Source: an uncultured Verrucomicrobiota bacterium (GTDB lineage Bacteria; Verrucomicrobiota; Verrucomicrobiia; Opitutales; Opitutaceae). From it: a stretch of 64,000 bases of DNA. Where the stretch lies: assembly GCA_903876795.1 (NCBI GenBank), contig CAIRBK010000024.1:117162-181161 (forward strand). The letters are read 5' to 3'. A model generated the notes under the pieces. The model had not been told where the DNA came from and did not search any database. It worked only from the letters and a program-made list of their open reading frames with translations. The position numbers and the translations under genes are program-made. Position 1 is the first letter of the stretch, and each line of letters opens with the position of its first letter. This document shows positions 9,191 to 18,815 of the stretch, piece by piece.

Positions 9191-9814
9191 TTAGTAAACG
9201 GTTGTGCCAACGTGGAGACGATAGGAGTCGGGGGCGAGCCGGGCCTTTTCGGGGTTGCGACGTATATACCGGCGGCAGCGATGAAGGTGGGCGTCGTCAC
9301 GGATCAGACGATCCCAGTACCCTTCCTGCCAGAGCGGTCCGGTCGCGGCGCGGTGTTCGTTGATTTTGCGGGCGGAGAAACTTTTCCACGATTTCACCAC
9401 GGCGGGCAGCGGGTGTCCGGCGACGAGGCGGATGAGCGCGTGAACGTGGTTGGGCATGATGACAAAGCTGTCCAGTGCGTAGCGTTGTGCGTCGAAGTGG
9501 CGAAGCGTGGTCTCGATCTCGGCGGAGTGGGCCGGTTCGCGGAGCACACAAGACCCGTGGCCGGCGTCGAGCCAGCCGTCGATGCGGTCGGTGAATGTGC
9601 TGCGGTAGGCGAGCTCGGTCGCGGCGTCCCAGGGCGGCGGGTGGGAGGCGAGCCAGGCGGTGCGCTCGTTTTGCCAGGATGCCCAAAGGGGCGCCGGGAG
9701 GGAGTCGGCGAGTCGCCAGGTGAGGAAAACCAAGACGCCCGGTTGCTGCCAGTGCGGCAGGTGGCGGGTGTGGATCGTGATCGGCTCGTAGGGGTTGAAG
9801 AACGGCCCGTCCAT
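9191..9814 (-). CDS. REP-associated tyrosine transposase (RAYT, Y1_Tnp/IS200-like)
   Basis: LPHWQQPGVLVFLTWRLADSLP..FVIMPNHVHALIRL (HUH motif as HVH)..VVKSWKSFSARKINEH..LWQEGYWDRLIRD..YIRRNPEKARL; flanked by REP palindromes. Confidence 0.95.
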   Translation of the reverse strand: MDGPFFNPYEPITIHTRHLPHWQQPGVLVFLTWRLADSLPAPLWASWQNERTAWLASHPPPWDAATELAYRSTFTDRIDGWLDAGHGSCVLREPAHSAEIETTLRHFDAQRYALDSFVIMPNHVHALIRLVAGHPLPAVVKSWKSFSARKINEHRAATGPLWQEGYWDRLIRDDAHLHRCRRYIRRNPEKARLAPDSYRLHVGTTVY

Positions 9815-9837
9815 GGATGCGGTGGTTTTTAAAGGAG

Positions 9838-9857
9838 AACGGAACTCCGGGTCCGTT
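9838..9857. repeat. Degenerate REP (AACGGA-ACTCCGGG-TCCGTT)
   Basis: Variant of the same palindrome on the 5' side of the RAYT. Confidence 0.7.
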
Positions 9858-9887
9858 GGCTGGGTGAATTGCCACGGTGCAGCAGGA

Positions 9888-9907
9888 GACGGACCGGGAG
9901 GTCCGTC
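9888..9907. repeat. REP palindrome (GACGGACC-GGGA-GGTCCGTC)
   Basis: Perfect inverted repeat just downstream of kdpD stop. Confidence 0.88.
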
Positions 9908-9919
9908 CTCCGGCGATCA

Positions 9920-12604
9920 TTACTCCGCGGGGACGCCGCCGTGGGGGGTATGCGGCAGGTAAACGGTAAACACGGCGCCGCCGCCGGGGTTTTCGCCGGC
10001 GATGATCTCGCCGCCTTGCGCGGTGACAAAGCCGCGGATGATCGAGAGGCCCAGTCCGAGGCCGCCGGAGCGGGCGGCGTCGCCGCGCTGGAATTTCTGG
10101 AAAAGGGTCGCGCGTATCGCGGGCGGGAGGCCCGGACCGCGGTCGGCGACGGTGAAGAACACGCGCGGTTTCCCGCTGCCGGTCTCGACGCCGCAGGTGA
10201 GGAAGACCGGCGTGCCGTCGGGGGTGTGGAGCGCGGCGTTCAGGAGCAGGTTGGCGATGACTTGCTCCATGAGCGCGGCGTCGGCGCGGAAGAGAGGCAT
10301 GTCGTCGGGCACGCTGGTTTCGAGCGGGTGGGCGGCGAGCGAGTCGCGCACACCGTCGAGGGCGGCGTTGAGCAGATCGCGGGCGTCGCACCAGTCGAGA
10401 CGCGGGCGGAGGGAGCCGGTTTCAAGACGCGTCTGGTCGAGGAGATTGCCGACCAGGCGGTTGAGGCGGCGGGTGGCGGTGCCGATCTCGGCGGCGAGTC
10501 GGTCGCGGGTGGCGGGATCGGCTTGGGTGAAGGTCTCCGCTGCGGCGGTGAGAACGGCGAGCGGGGTGCGCAGCTCGTGGGAGACACCGTCGAGCAGGGC
10601 GCGGTGGAGCTTGTCGGACTCGGCGAGCAGTTTCTCGCGTTCGCCGGCGGCCTGGAGCTGGTCGCGCTCGACGATCAGGGCGAGCTGGGCGGCGAAGCTT
10701 TCGGCGAGTTCGCGCTGGGCGAGAGTGAGCAGCGTGTCGTCGGCCAGGCGCATCACGAGCACTCCGTGCACGGTGTCGTCGCGGACGAGCGGCAGGTGCA
10801 GGGCTTCGGAGGACGGCAGGGTGTCGGTGAAGCGGCCGGCGGGTTTGCGGTTGCGCCAAGTCCAGGCGGCGACGGCGCGTTCTTTGTCGCCTAGGGTGAA
10901 GGAGCCTGCGAAGTGAGGGGACAGGGCGTCTTCGGAGTCGCCGAGCAGGAGGGCGGTCTTGGTGTTGAACAACGTGTCGGCCTGCCGGAGGGCGGCGAAG
11001 ACGGCGTCGTCGAGCGAGCGGGCGGAACCGAGCGCCTGGGTGAGGTGGAACAGGGCGGTGGCGCGCGCCTCGCGAAGGCGTTCGTGGCGGGCCTGGGCGC
11101 GCACTCGGGCGGTGAGTTGGCCGGCGACGAGGGCGACGATGAAGTAGGTCGCGAACATCATGCCGTCCTCGAACTTCGAGATGCTGAAGCTGAGGAGCGG
11201 CGGGATGAAGAGAAAATTCCAGGTGAGCGCGCTGAGCACTCCGGCGGCGAGCACGGGCCAGCGACCGACGCGCAGGCTGAGCACGATCACGGCCAGCAGG
11301 TAGAGCAGGCCGACGGCGAGGTAGCCGGTGTGGGGCACGAAAAACCAGCCGGCGAGCGTGAGCACGAAGAGGACGACCGACACGGCGGCGTATTCGCGGC
11401 CGGGCGACGCGAAGGCGATTTCCCAATCGATGCGCAGGCCGGGTTTGTCGGCGAGACGCTCGGCCGGGACGACGTAGATGTCGATGGGGCCGCTGGCGCG
11501 GAGCAGTCGGTCAACCAGGCTGCCGCCGCGCAGCCAGTCGAGCCAGCGGGCGCCGCGGGATTTGCCGACGACGATCTGCGTGGCGTTGTTTTGCAGGGCG
11601 ACGCGCACGAGGGCGGCGACGATGTTTTCGTCGTGGGTGACGACGATTTCGGCGCCGAGTTCGCGGGCGAGGGCGAGGTTTTTTTCGCGGCGGCGCCGGT
11701 CACCCGGGGGGAGCGCCCGCGAGGATTCGACGCTCACGGCGATCCACGCCGCGCCCTGGGCGGCGGCCATGCGGCGGGTCCAGCGGACGAGCTGGGTGGA
11801 CGACGGGCTGGGGCCTACGGCGACGAGGAGACGTTCGCCGGAACGCCAGACGGTTTTTAGCGGCGAGGTGGCGCGGAGTTCGCGCAGGCGTTTGTCCACG
11901 CGTTCGGCGACGAAACGCAGGGCCAGCTCGCGCAGGGCGGTGAGGTGGGTGTCCTTGAAAAAACCCTCGGCTGCGGCGGCGCGGGTGCGGTCGGCGAGGT
12001 AGACCTTGCCTTCTTTCAGCCGCTCGCGAAGCGCCTCGGGCGTGATGTCGATGAGCTCGATCTGGTCGGCGAGCTCGAAGACGGAGTCGGGCACGGTTTC
12101 GTGAATGGTGGCTCCGGTAATCTGGCGGTCGGCGTCGGCGCGGGACTCGATGTGCTGGACGTTGAGCGTGGTGAAGACGTCGATGCCGGCGTCGAGCAGC
12201 TCGACGACGTCCTGGTAGCGCTTGGGGTGGCGGGAGCCCTCGGCGTTGGTGTGGGCGAATTCGTCCACGAGGACGAGGCGAGGGCGGGGCTGGCGGGCGA
12301 GGATGCCTTCGAGGTCCATCTCGCCGACGAGAATCCCGCGGTAGGAGACCATGCGGCGAGGGAACACGGGGAGGCCGGCGAGGAGCGCCTCGGTCTCGGC
12401 GCGGCCGTGGGTTTCGACGAGGCCGACGAGGAGATCGGTGCCGTCCAGTTGTTCCTGCCGGGCGGCGCGGAGCATGGCGTAGGTCTTGCCCACGCCGGGG
12501 CACATGCCGAAGAAGATTTTCAGGCGACCGCGACGGGCGCGCTGCTCGTCGCGTTGGAGCGAGGCGAGCAGGGCGTCGGGATCGGGACGCGAGGTGACGG
12601 ACAT
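9920..12604 (-). CDS. kdpD: Sensor histidine kinase KdpD
   Basis: KdpD N-terminal P-loop GVGKTYAML, VDEFAHTNAEGSRHPKRYQDV, USP-like domain, DUF4118 TM region, HisKA/HATPase. Confidence 0.96.
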   Translation of the reverse strand: MSVTSRPDPDALLASLQRDEQRARRGRLKIFFGMCPGVGKTYAMLRAARQEQLDGTDLLVGLVETHGRAETEALLAGLPVFPRRMVSYRGILVGEMDLEGILARQPRPRLVLVDEFAHTNAEGSRHPKRYQDVVELLDAGIDVFTTLNVQHIESRADADRQITGATIHETVPDSVFELADQIELIDITPEALRERLKEGKVYLADRTRAAAAEGFFKDTHLTALRELALRFVAERVDKRLRELRATSPLKTVWRSGERLLVAVGPSPSSTQLVRWTRRMAAAQGAAWIAVSVESSRALPPGDRRRREKNLALARELGAEIVVTHDENIVAALVRVALQNNATQIVVGKSRGARWLDWLRGGSLVDRLLRASGPIDIYVVPAERLADKPGLRIDWEIAFASPGREYAAVSVVLFVLTLAGWFFVPHTGYLAVGLLYLLAVIVLSLRVGRWPVLAAGVLSALTWNFLFIPPLLSFSISKFEDGMMFATYFIVALVAGQLTARVRAQARHERLREARATALFHLTQALGSARSLDDAVFAALRQADTLFNTKTALLLGDSEDALSPHFAGSFTLGDKERAVAAWTWRNRKPAGRFTDTLPSSEALHLPLVRDDTVHGVLVMRLADDTLLTLAQRELAESFAAQLALIVERDQLQAAGEREKLLAESDKLHRALLDGVSHELRTPLAVLTAAAETFTQADPATRDRLAAEIGTATRRLNRLVGNLLDQTRLETGSLRPRLDWCDARDLLNAALDGVRDSLAAHPLETSVPDDMPLFRADAALMEQVIANLLLNAALHTPDGTPVFLTCGVETGSGKPRVFFTVADRGPGLPPAIRATLFQKFQRGDAARSGGLGLGLSIIRGFVTAQGGEIIAGENPGGGAVFTVYLPHTPHGGVPAE

Positions 12605-12609
12605 GAGGC

Positions 12610-13194
12610 TTACTTTATCCCGTCGAGAGCGCGGTTCAGCAAGAGCACGTTGACGCCCGGCTCGCCGAGGATGCCGAGGTCCTGCGGGTCGGTGTGCGCG
12701 GCGATGAGTTGGGTGACGGTGGCGAGCGGGAGGTGGCGGACGCGGGCGATGCGGGGAGCCTGGAGCGTGGCGTTGGCGAGGCTGATGTGCGGGTCGAGTC
12801 CGCTGGCGGAAGCGGTGACGGCGTCGGCGGGGATGGGGGCGTCGGGTGCGAGATGGTTGGCGGCGCGGTAGGCGGCGACGGCGGCTTTGATGGAGTCGGC
12901 GAGTTTTTGACTGGTGGGGCCGAGGTTGGTGCCCGAGGAAGCGGCGGCGTCGTAGCCGGAACCGGCGGCGGAGGGGCGGGAAGCGAAGTAACGGTCGGAC
13001 CTGAATGCCTGGCCGAGGAGCACCGAGCCGCGCACGGTGCCGTCGGCGTCGGTGACGAGGGAGCCGTTGGCCCGGGAGGGGAAGAGGGTGTGGGCACCGG
13101 CCCAGACGGCGAGCGGGTAGACGCCGCAGAGGAGCAACGCGAAGAGGAGCGTGAGGACAACAGCGGTGCGGAGTTCGGAGAGGACAGTTTGCAT
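12610..13194 (-). CDS. kdpC: Potassium-transporting ATPase subunit C
   Basis: LCGVYPLAVW..GSVLLGQAFRSDRYFASRPSAAG..LDPHISLANATLQAPRIA. Confidence 0.95.
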   Translation of the reverse strand: MQTVLSELRTAVVLTLLFALLLCGVYPLAVWAGAHTLFPSRANGSLVTDADGTVRGSVLLGQAFRSDRYFASRPSAAGSGYDAAASSGTNLGPTSQKLADSIKAAVAAYRAANHLAPDAPIPADAVTASASGLDPHISLANATLQAPRIARVRHLPLATVTQLIAAHTDPQDLGILGEPGVNVLLLNRALDGIK

Positions 13195-13253
13195 GGTGGA
13201 GGGTGGTGTAGAGGGGCAGGGACCTCGGGGGTTTGGGGTGGGTGATTGGAGAG

Positions 13254-13275
13254 GGACGGACCGGGAGGTCCGTCC
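13254..13275. repeat. REP palindrome in kdpB-kdpC intergenic gap
   Basis: GGACGGACC-GGGA-GGTCCGTCC, identical to copy at 9165-9186. Confidence 0.9.
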
Positions 13276-13279
13276 TCCG

Positions 13280-15424
13280 TCAGACGAGGTGGAGGGCGTT
13301 GATGAGGACGTCGATGAGCTTGATGCCGGCGAAGGGGACGAGGATGCCGCCGAGGCCGTAAATGAGCAGGTTACGCAGCAGCATCGCGGAGGCGCCGATG
13401 GGGCGGTAGGCGACGCCTTTGAGCGCGAGCGGGATGAGGGCGATGATGACGAGGGCGTTGAAGATGACCGCGCTGAGAATCGCGCTGAAGGGCGAGCCCA
13501 GGTGCATGATGTTGAGCGGGGCGATGGCGGGGAAGGCGCCGACGAGCATCGCGGGGATGATCGCGAAGTATTTGGCGATGTCGTTGGCGATGGAAAACGT
13601 GGTGAGCGCGCCGCGGGTGATAAGCAGCTGTTTGCCGATGGCGACGATGTCGAGGAGCTTGGTGGGGTTGCTGTCGAGATCGACCATGTTGCCGGCCTCC
13701 TTGGCGGCCTGGGTGCCGGTGTTCATGGCGACGCCGACATCGGCCTGGGCGAGGGCGGGGGCGTCGTTGGTGCCGTCGCCGGTCATGGCGACGAGGTGGC
13801 CGAGGGCTTGTTCGTCGCGGATGCGTTGCAGCTTCATCTCGGGGGTGGCCTGGGCGAGGAAGTCGTCCACGCCGGCCTCGGCGGCGATGGCGGCGGCGGT
13901 GAGGGGATTGTCGCCGGTAATCATCACGGTGCGGATGCCCATGGCGCGGAGCTGGGCGAAACGCTCCTTGATGCCGCCCTTCACTACGTCCTTGAGGAAG
14001 ATGACACCGAGGGCGGCGGCGGTGCCGTTGACAGCTTCGGCAACGACAAGAGGCGTGCCGCCCTGGCGGGAAATGGACTCGACGGCGGCGTTGATGGCGG
14101 CGGGGCAGGTGCCGCCGAGGGACTCGACCCAGGCCTGGATGTTGGCGGAGGCGCCCTTGCGGATTTGGCGGGATACGGACTGCGCGGAAGAGGACGGATT
14201 TCCGGGTCCGCCTGACGGGAGGGGAACGGGTCGGGAGGTCCGTTCTCCGGCGGAGGCGGCGGGAGTGGACGCGGCTGACTCGAGCAGGTCCACGCCGCTC
14301 ATGCGGGTCTGGGCGGAGAAGGGAACGAAGGTGGCGTGCGGGGCGGCGAGGACGCGGCCGCGCAGGCCGAATTTTTCTTTGGCGAGGACGACGATGCTGC
14401 GGCCCTCGGGGGTTTCGTCGGCGAGGGAGGAGAGTTGCGCGGCGTCGGCGAGCCGCTCGGGGGTGACACCGGGGGCGGGGACGAACTCGGCGGCTTGGCG
14501 GTTGCCGAGCGTGATGGTGCCGGTCTTGTCGAGGAGCAGCACGTCGATGTCGCCGGCGGCCTCGACGGAACGGCCGGAGACGGCGAGGACGTTGCCCTGC
14601 AGCAGGCGGTCCATGCCGGAGATACCGATGGCGCTGAGGAGTCCGCCGATCGTCGTGGGGATGAGGCAGACGAGCAGGGCGATGAGCGTGGTGACGGAGA
14701 ACGCGACGCCCGCGTATTGGCCGAAGGGTTTCAGGGCCAGGATGACGAGCAGGAAGATAAACGTGAGCGCGGAGAGCAGGATGGTGAGGGCGATCTCGTT
14801 GGGTGTTTTCTGTCGGGAGGCGCCCTCGACCAAGCTGATCATGTGGTCGAGAAAACCCTCGCCTGGATTGGCGGTGACGCGGATGAGGAGCGTGTCGGAG
14901 AGGAGCGCGGTGCCGCCGGTGACGGCGCTGCGGTCGCCGCCGGCCTCGCGGATGACGGGCGCGGATTCGCCGGTGATGGCGGATTCGTCCACCGAGGCGG
15001 CGCCCTCGATGACCTCGCCGTCGCCGGGGATGAGTTCGCCGGCCTTGACGAAGACGAGATCGCCCTTGGCGAGGAGGGCGGCGTCGATGGATTCGAGGGA
15101 GCCGTCCTTTTGGCGGCGGTGGGCGACGAGCTGTTTGCGCGAGGCGCGGAGGGTCCGGGCCTGGGCTTTGCCGCGACCCTCGGCGACCGACTCGGCGAAG
15201 TTGGAGAAGACGACGGTAAAGAGCAGCCAGAGTGCGATCTGCAGGACGTAGCCGAACGGATCGTTGGAGGTGAAGAGCTGCTGGAACGAAAGGAACGCGC
15301 CCAGCAGCGTGATGAACATCACGGGGTTCCTAAGCTGGGTGCGCGGATCGAGTTTTTTTAGAGAATCAAGGGAGGCCTGGCGCAGGATGGCGGGATCGAA
15401 AAAGGAGGCGGCTTTGGTGCTCAT
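13280..15424 (-). CDS. kdpB: Potassium-transporting ATPase ATP-binding subunit B, carrying an in-frame REP-derived insertion
   Basis: P-type ATPase [46 protein letters not shown]; start at MSTKAASF. Confidence 0.96.
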   Translation of the reverse strand: MSTKAASFFDPAILRQASLDSLKKLDPRTQLRNPVMFITLLGAFLSFQQLFTSNDPFGYVLQIALWLLFTVVFSNFAESVAEGRGKAQARTLRASRKQLVAHRRQKDGSLESIDAALLAKGDLVFVKAGELIPGDGEVIEGAASVDESAITGESAPVIREAGGDRSAVTGGTALLSDTLLIRVTANPGEGFLDHMISLVEGASRQKTPNEIALTILLSALTFIFLLVILALKPFGQYAGVAFSVTTLIALLVCLIPTTIGGLLSAIGISGMDRLLQGNVLAVSGRSVEAAGDIDVLLLDKTGTITLGNRQAAEFVPAPGVTPERLADAAQLSSLADETPEGRSIVVLAKEKFGLRGRVLAAPHATFVPFSAQTRMSGVDLLESAASTPAASAGERTSRPVPLPSGGPGNPSSSAQSVSRQIRKGASANIQAWVESLGGTCPAAINAAVESISRQGGTPLVVAEAVNGTAAALGVIFLKDVVKGGIKERFAQLRAMGIRTVMITGDNPLTAAAIAAEAGVDDFLAQATPEMKLQRIRDEQALGHLVAMTGDGTNDAPALAQADVGVAMNTGTQAAKEAGNMVDLDSNPTKLLDIVAIGKQLLITRGALTTFSIANDIAKYFAIIPAMLVGAFPAIAPLNIMHLGSPFSAILSAVIFNALVIIALIPLALKGVAYRPIGASAMLLRNLLIYGLGGILVPFAGIKLIDVLINALHLV
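14192..14245. repeat. Pair of REP palindromes (BIME-like) inside kdpB coding sequence
   Basis: GGACGGATTTCCGGGTCCGCC (14192-14212) and GAACGGGTCGGGAGGTCCGTTC (14224-14245), diverged copies of the REPs flanking the RAYT. Confidence 0.8.
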
Positions 15425-15443
15425 GGGAGAGGGCGTGGATTTG

Positions 15444-17171
15444 TCAGAACAGGATGCCGGCATTCATCAGGAAGTGTTCGACGACCGGGCCCATCGCCAG
15501 GGCGGGCAGGAAGGTGAGCGCGCCGACGAGGACGACGGTGCCGACGAGTAGGAGGACGAAGGCGGGCCCCTCGGTCTTGAAGGTGCCGGCGCTGGCGGGG
15601 ACGAGCCGTTTGCCGGCGAAATTGCCGGCGAGGGCGAGGATGGGGACAATCATCAGGAAACGACCGACGAGCATCGCGATGCCCAGGGTGACGTTCCAAT
15701 GCGGGTCGCCGTTGGCGGGATTGGCGGTGAGGCCGGCGAAGGCGCTGCCGTTGTTGCCCACCGCCGAACTGTAGGCGTAGAGGATCTCGCTGAAGCCGTG
15801 CGGGCCGGCGTCGTTGAGTGCGTCCGTGCCCCACCGGGCCACGCTGGCCCAGGCGGTGAAGCCGAGGGTGGTCGCGGCGAGCACCATGAGGGCGAGCATG
15901 ACGAGTTTGACGTCGCCGGCCTCGATTTTTTTGCCGGCGTATTCGGGAGTGCGGCCGACCATGAGGCCGGCGATGAACACGGCGAGGATCACGAAGACCA
16001 ACATGCCGTAGAGGCCGGAACCCACCCCGCCGAAGATGACTTCGCCGGTCTGGAAATTGAAGAGCAGGACGAGTCCGCCGAGCGGCGTGAACGAGTCGTG
16101 CATGGCGTTTACCGCGCCGCAGGAGGCGTCGGTGGTGATGGTGGCGAAGAGGGCGGAGTTGAAGACGCCGAAACGGACCTCCTTGCCCTCCAGGTTGCCG
16201 TCCTCGGCGGCGACGCCGAGGGACTGGTGGATGGGATTGCCGGCGGCCTCGGCCTTCCAGGCGACCAGCGCGCCGGCGATGAACAGCACGGCCATCGCGC
16301 TCCAGACGGCCCAGCCGTGGCGCTGGTTTTTGACCATGCGGCCGAGCCACCAGGTCAGCGCGCTCGGGATCGCGAAGATCGAGAGCATCTGGAGGAAGTT
16401 GGAGAGCGGCGTGGGGTTCTCGAACGGATGGGCGGCGTTGGCGTTGAAGAAGCCGCCGCCGTTGGTGCCGAGCATCTTGATGGCGACCTGGGAGGCCGCA
16501 GGTCCTTGGGCGATGGTCTGCGCGGCGCCCTCGAGGGTGCGGGCGACGGTGTAGGGCGAGAAGTTTTGCACGATGCCCTGCGAGACGAGGAAGAGCGCGA
16601 AGACCAGCGAGAGCGGCGCGAGCAGGTAGTAGGTGACGCGCACGGCATCGACCCAGAAGTTGCCCACGGTCAGGGTGGATTGACGGGCGAGGCCGCGCAC
16701 GAGGGCGGCGGCGACGGCGATGCCGGCGGCGGCCGAGGTGAAGTTGTGGAGAGTCAGCGCGACCATCTGCGAGAAATACGACAACGTCGATTCGCCGCCG
16801 TAACTCTGCCAGTTGGTGTTGGTGGTGAAACTGGCGGCGGTGTTGAACGCCAGGTGAGACGAGAGACCGGCGAAGCCCTGGGGGTTGAGCGGCAGGCGGT
16901 CCTGGTGGCGCAGGATGAAATAGGTGAAGAACAGGCCGATCGAGCTGAAGACCAGCAATGACCCGGTGTAGGCCAGCCAGCCCTGTTCCTTCGAGGGATC
17001 GATGCCGATGAGGCGATAGGTGACGCGTTCGACGGGCTTGACGAGCCGGTCGAGGAACGTGCGTCCGCCGGCGTCGAACACACGCACGAGGTGGAGCCCG
17101 AGCGGTTTGGTGACGAGGAGGAGCGCGGCGAGGTAGAGCGCGAACTGGAACCAGGCGTTGGCGTTGTTCAT
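15444..17171 (-). CDS. kdpA: Potassium-transporting ATPase subunit A
   Basis: [55 protein letters not shown]: KdpA selectivity-filter regions. Confidence 0.96.
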   Translation of the reverse strand: MNNANAWFQFALYLAALLLVTKPLGLHLVRVFDAGGRTFLDRLVKPVERVTYRLIGIDPSKEQGWLAYTGSLLVFSSIGLFFTYFILRHQDRLPLNPQGFAGLSSHLAFNTAASFTTNTNWQSYGGESTLSYFSQMVALTLHNFTSAAAGIAVAAALVRGLARQSTLTVGNFWVDAVRVTYYLLAPLSLVFALFLVSQGIVQNFSPYTVARTLEGAAQTIAQGPAASQVAIKMLGTNGGGFFNANAAHPFENPTPLSNFLQMLSIFAIPSALTWWLGRMVKNQRHGWAVWSAMAVLFIAGALVAWKAEAAGNPIHQSLGVAAEDGNLEGKEVRFGVFNSALFATITTDASCGAVNAMHDSFTPLGGLVLLFNFQTGEVIFGGVGSGLYGMLVFVILAVFIAGLMVGRTPEYAGKKIEAGDVKLVMLALMVLAATTLGFTAWASVARWGTDALNDAGPHGFSEILYAYSSAVGNNGSAFAGLTANPANGDPHWNVTLGIAMLVGRFLMIVPILALAGNFAGKRLVPASAGTFKTEGPAFVLLLVGTVVLVGALTFLPALAMGPVVEHFLMNAGILF

Positions 17172-17180
17172 GAACGTTGA

Positions 17181-17193
17181 CGGGACGGACCGG
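17181..17193. repeat. Truncated REP half-site (CGGGACGGACCGG) between kdpF and kdpA
   Basis: Matches the left arm of the REP consensus; no right arm. Confidence 0.45.
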
Positions 17194-17277
17194 TTAGAAG
17201 TTCTCGGGGCGCACGACGGCGACGACGAGGTAGGCGAGGCAGGCGACGGCGAGCAGGCCGATGAGAATGTTTTCCAT
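17194..17277 (-). CDS. kdpF: Potassium-transporting ATPase subunit F (27 aa: MENILIGLLAVACLAYLVVAVVRPENF); missing from ORF track
   Basis: Single TM peptide ending in the characteristic RPE(N/K)F, directly upstream of kdpA. Confidence 0.9.
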   Translation of the reverse strand: MENILIGLLAVACLAYLVVAVVRPENF

Positions 17278-17377
17278 GGATAAAGCCGGGAGGATGTTAG
17301 GGTGTGTCTGGGAGATGACTCTGCCCGTCGCCAAGGTCCTGATGGGGAAGCGAGAAATCGCGCTGGGCTGACCCGAT

Positions 17378-17482
17378 TTATTTCAGAAACGCACCCCGAC
17401 GAATTTTTTCACAGAAAATGGCGTCGGCAGTGGAGATGGCGAAGAACCCGGACGGGAGTTCGATAAAGATGACGTTATTCAT
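17378..17482 (-). CDS. Putative 34-aa ORF (MNNVIFIELPSGFFAISTADAIFCEKIRRGAFLK) upstream of kdpF
   Basis: ATG-to-TAA ORF in the kdp leader region; no homology check possible. Confidence 0.35.
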   Translation of the reverse strand: MNNVIFIELPSGFFAISTADAIFCEKIRRGAFLK

Positions 17483-17622
17483 GCGCCGACCATCTTAGCC
17501 GTCGAGGGCGCGGAGGCCTAATAAACAGACGGTCTTCGGACATTAAAAAAACGTTAACGCGGCGGGTCGTCGGAGTTTTGGAGGTTGGCCTTCCGCCGTT
17601 TGGGATTTCAGTGGGGGGATAG

Positions 17623-18768
17623 ATGCCTTACTTCGACCACAACGCCACCACGCCGCTTGCGGCGGTCGCCCGCGAAGTCTGGTTGCGCGCGCAGGACGAG
17701 GCCTGGCAGAACCCGTCGAGTCCCCACCGCGCCGCCGCGCAGGTCAAGATACGCCTCGACGCGGCTAGGGAAAAATTCGCGATTCTTCTCGGCGACGACG
17801 CCGGGCGCTATGTCTTCACTTCGGGCGCGACCGAGGCGGCCAATCTGGTGCTGGCCTGGTGGGCCCGGACGTTGCCGGCCGATGCGCTCATCGCGGTCAA
17901 CCCCACCGAGCACCCTTGCGTGCTCGAACCGGCGCGGGCGTTTTTCGGGGACCGCATCCGCTGGCTCGCCCTCGATTCCACCGGCGTGTTGGATGTCGCC
18001 GCCCTGAAAAAGTGTCACCTAATAGGTGACACCAAGGATCGGGTCGCGGCGGTGGTGGTGATGGCGGCCAACAACGAAACCGGCGTGCTCCAGCCGTGGG
18101 CGGAGATCGCGGCGGCGTGCCGCGAGGCGGGCGCGGCCTGCCTGTGCGACGCGTCGCAGTGGCTCGGGAAACTCCCGGCGGGGGGGATCGGCGGCGACGG
18201 GTTTGTGATCGCTTCGGCCCACAAGTTCGGCGGCCCGAAGGGCGTCGGTCTGCTCAAGCTCGCGCCGCAGTCCGAGGGCTTGCGAGGGCAGCTCGGGGGC
18301 GGGCAGGAGCACGGGCACCGCGGGGGCACCGAGGATTTTCCGGGCATCGCGGCGATGGGCGCGGCGCTGGCCGACGCGGAGCAGAAGAAGGTCTTTCTGG
18401 AGACGGAGCGGCTGGGCTGGCGCGAGGAGTTTGAGCGCGCGGTCGGGCTCGCCGTGCCGGGGGTGCGCGTGGTGGCGGCCGGGGCGGACCGGCTGTGGAA
18501 CACGGTGGCGTTGCTCATGCCATTCGCCGAGAACACCCGCTGGGTGGCGAGGCTCGACAAGCGAGGCTTCCAGGTCTCGACCGGCTCGGCCTGCGCGACG
18601 GGCAAGGCCGGACCGTCGCGTGTGCTCGCCGCGCTCGGGTTCGATGCCGCGGAGGCGAAGCGCGTGGTGCGGGTGAGCGCGGGCTGGGAGACGACCGCCG
18701 CAGACTGGCGGGCGCTGGCGGCGGCGATGGCCGAGGTCGCGGCGGAGGTGCGGCCGGGATCCGCGTGA
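17623..18768 (+). CDS. Cysteine desulfurase (NifS/IscS-like, aminotransferase class V)
   Basis: YFDHNATTPL, VMAANNETGVLQPW, ASAHKFGGPKGVGLL, VSTGSACATGK. Confidence 0.94.
   Translation: MPYFDHNATTPLAAVAREVWLRAQDEAWQNPSSPHRAAAQVKIRLDAAREKFAILLGDDAGRYVFTSGATEAANLVLAWWARTLPADALIAVNPTEHPCVLEPARAFFGDRIRWLALDSTGVLDVAALKKCHLIGDTKDRVAAVVVMAANNETGVLQPWAEIAAACREAGAACLCDASQWLGKLPAGGIGGDGFVIASAHKFGGPKGVGLLKLAPQSEGLRGQLGGGQEHGHRGGTEDFPGIAAMGAALADAEQKKVFLETERLGWREEFERAVGLAVPGVRVVAAGADRLWNTVALLMPFAENTRWVARLDKRGFQVSTGSACATGKAGPSRVLAALGFDAAEAKRVVRVSAGWETTAADWRALAAAMAEVAAEVRPGSA
18012..18032. repeat. Perfect palindrome GTGTCACCT-AAT-AGGTGACAC inside the cysteine desulfurase gene
   Basis: 9-bp perfect arms with 3-nt loop, translated in frame as CHLIGDT. 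Confidence 0.75.
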
Positions 18769-18815
18769 GGTTTGTTTTGCGTCCGCAGGGCGGGCGGATT
18801 GCGTGAAACACCTTC

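Noticed and set aside
13419-15251. 610-aa and other long plus-strand ORFs opposite kdpB/kdpA
   Set aside because: Antisense to strongly conserved kdp genes; composition biased, no recognisable motifs.
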